Below, in pieces: positions 15,706-20,780 of a stretch of 20,780 nucleotides of DNA; positions within the stretch are counted from its first letter, which is position 1, and each line of letters starts with the position of its first letter. Origin of the DNA: Candidatus Desantisbacteria bacterium CG2_30_40_21 (lineage in GTDB: Bacteria > UBA9089 > CG2-30-40-21). Both the position numbers and the translations under genes were made by a program. A model generated the notes under the pieces. That model made no database searches. It saw nothing but the letters and a program-made list of their open reading frames with translations, and was not told where the DNA came from. The stretch spans positions 1 to 20,780 of the forward strand of contig MNYI01000221.1 of NCBI GenBank assembly GCA_001873945.1. Reading direction: 5' to 3'.

Positions 15706-16392
15706 TCATCTTTTTCCATAATTACCAAGTAATCCCTGACATACACCTATCATTTGCTCTACTTCACGAATTCTTGAATAATCTGGATAATTACTTATTA
15801 TTTCTTGATAAATCTCTATAGCCATAAGATATTCTTTTTTAAGAAAATAACATTCTCCCATTTTAAGCATAGCATCTGTTTTTTTTTGTCCTGATGAATT
15901 ATTAACAATCTTTTGACATTTCTTAATTATTTTATCTAATTGTTCTGGCTTATCTACCATAGCATCATTTACTTTTCTATAAATTGGATTATCTAATTCT
16001 ACAACATGTTGTCTACATATTTCCGCTAACTTACTATCAGGATATTTTTTCATAAAGATATTATATGCCTCTTTTGCTTTTTTATAATTACCTGCCCATT
16101 CATAACAAGAACCTATAGCATGCTGTGCTCCTTCAGTTTTCTTGTGATAAGGATAATCTTGAACTACTTTTTGATATAATTTTATTGCACTATAATATTG
16201 TCTTTTTTCAATACAATGAATAGCTTCTTCTAATAAATCATGAATATCTGTAGCATTTTTTATGGCAACATTAATCCTATTATCATACATTTGAGTATAA
16301 AATAATATTTTTGGGACAATAAAATAAATAATTCCAAAAAAGCATAATATACATGTAGCCATAACTATTATATATCTTCTTTTTTTTCTCAT
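15706..16392 (-). CDS. Membrane-anchored TPR protein, partner gene of the orphan C-terminal module
   Basis: A 228-residue protein. It starts MRKKRRYIIVMATCILCFFG with a basic N-terminus and one transmembrane helix (about 8-28). It then carries tetratricopeptide-like helical pairs: YYSAIKLYQKVVQDYP, GNYKKAKEAYNIFMKKYPDSKLAE, and KEYLMAIEIYQEIISNYPDYSRI. The N-in, C-out topology would put the repeats in the periplasm. An upstream in-frame ATG at 16500 would overlap the orphan module; ATG 16392 has AAGGTGA at five bases and lies 16 bases after that module's stop, so the two genes look coupled. The region is very AT-rich (a 60-base sample at 16201 is about 23% GC by hand count, against about 45% in the transglutaminase core). 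TPR proteins scaffold other proteins; as an immunity or accessory partner it is only a guess. Confidence 0.75.
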   Translation of the reverse strand: MRKKRRYIIVMATCILCFFGIIYFIVPKILFYTQMYDNRINVAIKNATDIHDLLEEAIHCIEKRQYYSAIKLYQKVVQDYPYHKKTEGAQHAIGSCYEWAGNYKKAKEAYNIFMKKYPDSKLAEICRQHVVELDNPIYRKVNDAMVDKPEQLDKIIKKCQKIVNNSSGQKKTDAMLKMGECYFLKKEYLMAIEIYQEIISNYPDYSRIREVEQMIGVCQGLLGNYGKR

Positions 16393-16408
16393 TACATTCA
16401 CCTTATTA

Positions 16409-16699
16409 TTATTTAATATCTTGATATGTTCGTAACTGTCCATCTTTCCATCTTGGTTTAGTAAAATAAGGATTGTCTTTATCAGAATATCCAAGTTCAT
16501 CTCGATAAAGAAGATATTGTTGTGTATTATGGTTTAGTATATTTATTGTTGATTCCATGGTTTTTGGATCAGTAAATATTGATGGAATTGGATTCGGACA
16601 TAATCTATTTATAACCTCTTCGCTGAAAATTTTCAACCATTGCAAAGTCTTTGATTGTTTCTTCGCCGTCTCCCCACCTCTAAGACCCCCAGAAATCAT
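16409..16699 (-). CDS. Orphan C-terminal module carrying the transglutaminase-protein linker
   Basis: A 96-residue frame beginning MISGGLRGGETAKKQ and ending ...GQLRTYQDIK. The open frame extends up to 16777, but that part overlaps the lipoprotein gene in another frame. The first residues and those just upstream (NPEIGNGGYMISGGLRGGE) match the linker of the transglutaminase-core protein at about residues 804-826; everything after it differs. A GGGGGG tract four bases before ATG 16699 might serve for re-initiation after the lipoprotein stop at 16719. Otherwise it is silent until recombination joins it to the core. The tail has no family I recognise; it is rich in Asn, Lys and Tyr. GC is low (about 28% in a 60-base sample at 16501). 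Best read as a displaced tail of a polymorphic C-terminal system. Confidence 0.6.
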   Translation of the reverse strand: MISGGLRGGETAKKQSKTLQWLKIFSEEVINRLCPNPIPSIFTDPKTMESTINILNHNTQQYLLYRDELGYSDKDNPYFTKPRWKDGQLRTYQDIK

Positions 16700-16730
16700 A
16701 TACCCCCCATTCCCTATCTCAGGATTCTCC
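16661..16730 (-). repeat. 70-bp linker repeat, copy A (direct repeat of 18105-18174)
   Basis: Aligns base for base with 18105-18174 in the same orientation, with about six mismatches in 70. Both encode GNGGYMISGGLRGGETA on the minus strand. Copy A overlaps the last codons and stop of the lipoprotein gene, which reads it in a different frame (...VGRRGES). Recombination between the copies would delete 1444 bases and join the core in frame to the orphan tail. Confidence 0.9.
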
Positions 16731-17708
16731 TCTTCTCCCCACTTTAACAATCGGTCGCCATGAGAGACTTGATTCATCCCAATCTGGTGTATTAGTTAAA
16801 TTCTTTAAGTTCTTACCATTGATGTCGATAGTATAGAGATCATTTTTATATACTTCTGGAATATCGTATTCAAAAATAAGCTTTTTCTCATCAGGGGAAA
16901 AACACATACTGCGACTCAAATATAAATGTTTAGAAAAAGGTGAAATTTCATATCTTTTTTTAGTCTTAAGACTTATCAAAATTATTTTGTGATATCCTTT
17001 TTCACTGTTATCAAAAGCAACCCATTCTCCATCTAATGAAATACAAGGTGAAATTTCACTTGTTGAAGAAGATGCTTCTGTCAATCGTTCTATTTTTCTT
17101 CCCTTACTATCCGTTATGTAAATTTTCCATCCTTCTCCTCTGAGAGCACAAATAATAATTGTATCTTCTATCGGTGAACATACAATACTTCTTCGACTTT
17201 CATTATTTTTATAAGGAATTGGCAATTTTGTTAAATTCTTGCCTGAAATGTCTACTATATAAGTCTCTCGACGACATGTTCCAGTAGTAAAAAGGATTTG
17301 CTCTCCACTTGAGAACCAACATACATCACCAGATATTTTATATTTTTTTTCTACGGATATTTTATTTGTTTTCATTGTTGCCGTGTCAATTATCCAAATC
17401 TCTGATGGAATATGTGCATATTCGTCTCCATAAGCATCTCCGTATCCGCAAACAAACATAATCTTATTTCCATCTGGAGACCATGAAGGATTACGAATTG
17501 GTTTTGGTTTTGCAATCAATTTTATTTGGTTTTTTCCATCTCTATCCATTCCCCATAATGACCATTCAGCAAATGGCTTACATCTCACAAATATAATTTC
17601 AGTGGAAGGAAGAATAGGATGAAGAAGTCTTATTTTCTCTTTACAACCAGAACATCCAATAATAACTATAGCTATCAGAAACATCCTAAACTTTTTAAAC
17701 TTCTCCAT
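16719..17708 (-). CDS. PD40/TolB-like beta-propeller lipoprotein
   Basis: A 329-residue lipoprotein. The signal sequence MEKFKKFRMFLIAIVIIGC ends in a lipobox (IIGC, lipidated Cys19). It then has TolB-like PD40 blades: NPSWSPDGNKIMFVCG, SGDVCWFSSGEQILFTTG, EISPCISLDGEWVAF, SMCFSPDEKKLIFEYD, and a final ESSLSWRP. An AAGGAG lies about ten bases before the ATG. It begins 54 bases after the transglutaminase gene, and its last residues (KVGRRGES) are read from linker copy A in the wrong frame. This suggests the original 3' end was replaced or that the gene abuts a cassette border. It is AT-rich compared with the core (about 30% GC in a 60-base sample at 16981). It could be an accessory or protective partner of the transglutaminase protein's tail; propeller lipoproteins also act as periplasmic scaffolds. 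Confidence 0.8.
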   Translation of the reverse strand: MEKFKKFRMFLIAIVIIGCSGCKEKIRLLHPILPSTEIIFVRCKPFAEWSLWGMDRDGKNQIKLIAKPKPIRNPSWSPDGNKIMFVCGYGDAYGDEYAHIPSEIWIIDTATMKTNKISVEKKYKISGDVCWFSSGEQILFTTGTCRRETYIVDISGKNLTKLPIPYKNNESRRSIVCSPIEDTIIICALRGEGWKIYITDSKGRKIERLTEASSSTSEISPCISLDGEWVAFDNSEKGYHKIILISLKTKKRYEISPFSKHLYLSRSMCFSPDEKKLIFEYDIPEVYKNDLYTIDINGKNLKNLTNTPDWDESSLSWRPIVKVGRRGES

Positions 17709-17762
17709 CTCTAATATGCTCCTTAATCATGTCTTTTCTCATTAAAATACTTGAAGTGACTT

Positions 17763-20582
17763 CTACATAGTATAGTTTTTTAGTGCCTCTTTTATAGCTG
17801 CATTAGTTGCCTCCTGCCATACTGTTAGGGTTAAATCTCTTCCAGTCGCATCTTTATATGCTCGAATCATTAGACATGGATCTGTTATGTCATAGCCTTG
17901 TTCGTTATACCATCTGAGTGCTTTAGCCCAGTCTTGCATTTCCTGATATGTTTTTAAATCTTTTCCAAGTATTCTCCCTACTTCATCCATTACTTTCTGT
18001 GCACCTTCAGCAGCTGCATATCCTGCACCTATTGCTTTTTTCACATTTTTCCAATAGGATTCTTTCTTGGACACTTTCCATAATGCTCGTTCACATCCAG
18101 CCCCCTCCGCCGTCTCCCCACCCCTAAGACCCCCAGAAATCATATACCCCCCATTTCCTGTCTCAGTATCCTCCACAATATATCCAATTCCGACCCAGTC
18201 ATGATATTCAATCTCTTTTTCAGGGATAATAATCACTCGTTCTGGATGTTCTGTAAGGCAATTACGAATATACTTTTTAGCAGCATTTGATATACCTATC
18301 TCATCCAGAACACTAATAGTATCAGCTGTAATATATCGTATAGCAATACCCCGCTCATTTGCCAGTTGAATAATCTTTACAGTGGAGACAGCTGGGACAT
18401 CAAATGTATCCTCTAATACCTTATGCTCAAAATATGAACCATTGGCACCAATCAATATAGATAGATTCCTTTCTTTCTTATCCCCTACACCTTCAACAGG
18501 ACAAAGAAAATCACCATACTTGTCGTCCCATACATCAGCATCTATAAATTCATTTGTCAACTCAATCCCGGTTACATTCCCAGCCAACATAATTGGAGAT
18601 ATTCGTTGGGATAAGATTGCATTGCTTATTCTTGGTTGATAATAGTAATGATTCAGGCTGGCTATCTCCTTTGCTTGTCTCTCGCAATTATTAAAATACC
18701 TCAACCCGGCAATATTCAATATCTCGCCAATAACCCTTTCATCCACCAATCCTGTGTTTTCTGTATCAATATCATCTACAATCTTCTGTATCCTATTTTC
18801 TATTAACCTATCGGTATCCCCGTTTGTATCCACAACAAAGGCATGACATCCGCCAACAGAAACTCTTGTAAATTTTGTTACCGTACCAATAGCTCCATTG
18901 CCCTCTGCATCCTTTTCCTTTGGTATAGGATAAATAGGATATATTCCTGCCAATTCTGTCCCTCCAATATCCCGTGCACTTAGCTCCTTTTTACCCTCGG
19001 CTATCTTTTCCCCATCCAATCTGAATACTGCCTTGAACTTAGCCAGATAAAAATGCCCCTCATCCATAACCTTTTTATCATTTTCTGTAGCAGGCTCATA
19101 GCTAAGAATCAGCCTTTTGCCATAGGCATCTGGAAAACTCAAGTGTGCTTCAACCTCACTATACCCAGCACCAGCAAATATCCGAAATCTGTGCCTTTCC
19201 TCCAAGCTGGTTAATGTATCAAGGCTTCCACGCCAGATACAATAGGGATAATATACGCCCTTATCCTCATCCATATTGCTTCCATAATATGGCAATACCT
19301 CTGGCAAAAACTCGAATCTTTTCTGCTTAATCTGTCTTGTTATCCGCATCTCTTTCTGATTGCCAGTAATCTGTGCCTTGTGATATTCAATCGGAGATAA
19401 TTCCTGTACCTTAGCATAATAGGTGGAGGTAGCAAAATCTACATTCCTTGCATTAAGATTGCCCTCTGTATACTCATAATTCTTAAAGCTCGGATCCAGT
19501 GGTATCCATATCTTTTCCGTAGAATCATTCCAAATACCCCGATAATTCCCATACGGAAGATATGCCTCAACAATTACATGTTCCAACCCGCTAAACCCAA
19601 GCAGGGTTTGTCTGTCACTGCTAAGTAAGCTTGTGATTGGATATCCGGAATAATAAAATACATTACCTGCTGCCTGAGGATTTTTTACTCCAATCCAGTT
19701 CATGGCTGTTTCAATATCCATACGAATAACGCCCCTTACATATCGACAGGGAATATTTGAGACACGATACAATGCCATGAGTAATGAGCAGGTATCCCAA
19801 TCATTACCTGATTTCTCTAACAATGTATGCTGACTACCCTTGAACGAACCATAGTATGGGGTATAATCAATGTTATTGTATACCCATTCAAATATCTTTA
19901 CCGGCGAATGTTCCAACTTCTCAGCCAATGCCCGTATCTCAGGGGTTATCTGAATATCTGGTGTTTCAGCCAGAAGGATAGACTCATCTATTGGAGCAGA
20001 CTGTAAGGAAGGGGCAATTTGTTTTTTATTTTTCGGAAACATTTCTTCCTCAAAACTACTTGATATCTCATCAATAGTCACAGAGTCCATAGGCAGTTGA
20101 ATGAATGGTGGAACATTGGTTGGTGGTTCTGGCAAAGAGGGATGGGGCTCTTGTAACTCTTTTGGTGGTATCAACTGATGGATACATGTCAAGGCAGCCT
20201 CAATCTCGAGAAACAATTGTCCATCATCTGCCTTGATTATCTGCTCTAAAACCTTAAGCAAATTATCCATGTTTTGCCGATATCTCTGAATAAATACCTC
20301 ATGTTGTTCAAGGAGAGAAGAGGCACCCTGTTGTTTGAGTCTTTTGCCCTCCTCAGATAGAGCCTTAACAATATCCGCATCCATCTCTAACAACAAGCCC
20401 TTTTGTTGTTGAACCACACCCCTGACATCTTTCAGAGGCAACCCCTCTGACACTGGCATTTGTCCCTTCAGAGCCATAGTAAGGTATACATCCATATCCC
20501 TGACTACCAATTCAAACCCTTTACTTACCAGAAACAGATTAGAAGAAGGAACTGATCGTTGAGATATACTCAAGTGGGGCAT
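17763..20582 (-). CDS. Transglutaminase-like core protein with variable C-terminal tail
   Basis: A protein of up to 939 residues. After a helical, Gln/Glu-rich N-terminal part (about 30-130) and a Pro-rich linker, residues about 210-380 form a transglutaminase-like papain-fold domain. It has Cys265 (DWDTCSLLMALYRVSNIPCRYVRGV), His335 (GLEHVIVEAYLP) and Asp363 (IWIPLDPSFKNYEY), a complete Cys-His-Asp triad. A long region to about 800 ends with EYHDWVGIGYIVEDTETG and the linker GGYMISGGLRGGE (about 804-826). The last 113 residues are a separate Trp/Lys-rich tail. Such a core followed by a conserved GGYMISGG-type linker and changeable tails resembles polymorphic toxin or processing proteins. The start ATG (20580-20582) and residues MPHLSI lie in the end of MITE copy 2, there is no signal peptide, and no Shine-Dalgarno precedes it. 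The native 5' end has probably been cut off; a TTG after AAAGGG or a Met near residue 30 could serve instead. Confidence 0.78.
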   Translation of the reverse strand: MPHLSISQRSVPSSNLFLVSKGFELVVRDMDVYLTMALKGQMPVSEGLPLKDVRGVVQQQKGLLLEMDADIVKALSEEGKRLKQQGASSLLEQHEVFIQRYRQNMDNLLKVLEQIIKADDGQLFLEIEAALTCIHQLIPPKELQEPHPSLPEPPTNVPPFIQLPMDSVTIDEISSSFEEEMFPKNKKQIAPSLQSAPIDESILLAETPDIQITPEIRALAEKLEHSPVKIFEWVYNNIDYTPYYGSFKGSQHTLLEKSGNDWDTCSLLMALYRVSNIPCRYVRGVIRMDIETAMNWIGVKNPQAAGNVFYYSGYPITSLLSSDRQTLLGFSGLEHVIVEAYLPYGNYRGIWNDSTEKIWIPLDPSFKNYEYTEGNLNARNVDFATSTYYAKVQELSPIEYHKAQITGNQKEMRITRQIKQKRFEFLPEVLPYYGSNMDEDKGVYYPYCIWRGSLDTLTSLEERHRFRIFAGAGYSEVEAHLSFPDAYGKRLILSYEPATENDKKVMDEGHFYLAKFKAVFRLDGEKIAEGKKELSARDIGGTELAGIYPIYPIPKEKDAEGNGAIGTVTKFTRVSVGGCHAFVVDTNGDTDRLIENRIQKIVDDIDTENTGLVDERVIGEILNIAGLRYFNNCERQAKEIASLNHYYYQPRISNAILSQRISPIMLAGNVTGIELTNEFIDADVWDDKYGDFLCPVEGVGDKKERNLSILIGANGSYFEHKVLEDTFDVPAVSTVKIIQLANERGIAIRYITADTISVLDEIGISNAAKKYIRNCLTEHPERVIIIPEKEIEYHDWVGIGYIVEDTETGNGGYMISGGLRGGETAEGAGCERALWKVSKKESYWKNVKKAIGAGYAAAEGAQKVMDEVGRILGKDLKTYQEMQDWAKALRWYNEQGYDITDPCLMIRAYKDATGRDLTLTVWQEATNAAIKEALKNYTM
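18105..18174 (-). repeat. 70-bp linker repeat, copy B, inside the transglutaminase gene
   Basis: The in-gene copy of the direct repeat shared with 16661-16730. It marks the border between the conserved core (about residue 804 backwards) and the variable tail (about 827-939). Its protein product GNGGYMISGGLRGGETA is kept while both sides downstream differ completely between the two copies. Confidence 0.9.
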
Positions 20583-20722
20583 AAATTGCGATTTTTTCGG
20601 TGAGGATTAATCAAGGAGAGCAAGGCGTGAAGGTGAGCAATAGTGTACTATTGCGAACCTGAACAACACAGCTATCGTTGATTAAGACCAGCGAAAAACG
20701 CAATTTATGCCCCACTTGAGTA
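20567..20722. mobile_element. MITE copy 2, 156 bp, inverted relative to copy 1
   Basis: Same 156-bp element as 12201-12356, reverse-complemented, with the same perfect terminal repeats and TA on both sides (20565-20566 and 20723-20724). I see no difference between the copies, which implies recent movement or gene conversion. Its left end supplies the first codons of the transglutaminase gene on the minus strand, and its right end supplies ATG 20707 on the plus strand (MPHLSI both ways). The insertion therefore lies at or inside a 5' coding end. Confidence 0.9.
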
Positions 20723-20780
20723 TAATTAAGGGCATAGATGATTGGGGTAAATATCTTGCTATTCCGGAAGAAGAATGGAT
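20707..20780 (+). CDS. Partial open frame leaving the MITE and running off the window
   Basis: From ATG 20707 in the MITE end, the plus strand reads MPHLSIIKGIDDWGKYLA and continues IPEEEW to the window edge with no stop. Composition beyond the element (Asp, Trp, Lys, Glu) is protein-like, but 24 codons are too few for a family call and there is no ribosome binding site. It may be the start of a real gene whose 5' end was replaced by the MITE, a fragment of a disrupted gene, or chance. The sequence beyond 20780 would decide. Confidence 0.25.
   Translation, partial: MPHLSIIKGIDDWGKYLAIPEEEW

Noticed and set aside
12201..20722. Composite transposon bounded by the two MITEs
   Set aside because: The copies each have their own TA flanks, no transposase lies between them, and no shared outer target duplication is seen.
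1..20780. tRNA or rRNA genes
   Set aside because: I saw no T-loop/acceptor pattern or rRNA-like stretch on either strand while reading; a tRNA/rRNA covariance search would settle it.

Overview
The window looks like part of a genome from a Gram-negative bacterium of moderate-to-low GC. There is an outer-membrane TonB-dependent receptor, a large protein ending in an outer-membrane-type beta-barrel, type IV-pilus-like minor prepilins, and a surface protein with a C-terminal 'YPNP' sorting-type domain. The mix (PD40/TolB-like propellers, transglutaminase-core protein, prenyltransferase-like repeat protein, many short palindromic intergenic repeats) resembles uncultured candidate-phylum genomes, but I cannot name a taxon from the sequence alone.

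Layout. (1) 1-396 holds no gene: a 175-bp sequence with 14-bp terminal inverted repeats, small hairpins and a probable promoter. (2) 397-4996, + strand, is a tight three-gene unit: TonB-dependent receptor, periplasmic ABC-type substrate-binding protein without a permease, and a membrane histidine kinase. (3) 5079-12111, - strand, is a surface/pilus cluster. Reading from 12111 downwards it holds a PilX-like prepilin behind a near-consensus sigma70 promoter, an unusual two-part protein whose second half is a complete type IV prepilin, a GspJ/PilW-like prepilin, and a metallopeptidase/propeller/beta-barrel protein coupled to it by a TAATG overlap. (4) 12112-12632 has no gene and carries MITE copy 1 and a cluster of short palindromic repeats. 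(5) 12633-20582, - strand, runs from a transglutaminase-like protein (right) through a PD40 lipoprotein, a short orphan C-terminal module and a TPR membrane protein to a large secreted prenyltransferase-like/TIG/cohesin-like protein. MITE copy 2 (20567-20722) lies over the 5' end of the transglutaminase gene.

The most interesting structure is in region 5. The transglutaminase-core protein ends in a conserved linker (GGYMISGGLRGGE) followed by a 113-residue tail. A 70-bp direct repeat of that linker recurs 1.44 kb downstream, fused to a different tail that has no core. Each tail is followed by a small envelope-type gene, and the lipoprotein, the second tail and the TPR gene are visibly AT-richer than the core. 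This is the architecture of a polymorphic C-terminal system with a silent replacement cassette; whether the tails are toxins is not shown by the sequence.

Other notable points are two identical 156-bp TA-flanked palindromic MITEs in opposite orientation, whose ends each supply an outward ATG, and the prepilin embedded behind a secreted domain and a transmembrane helix.
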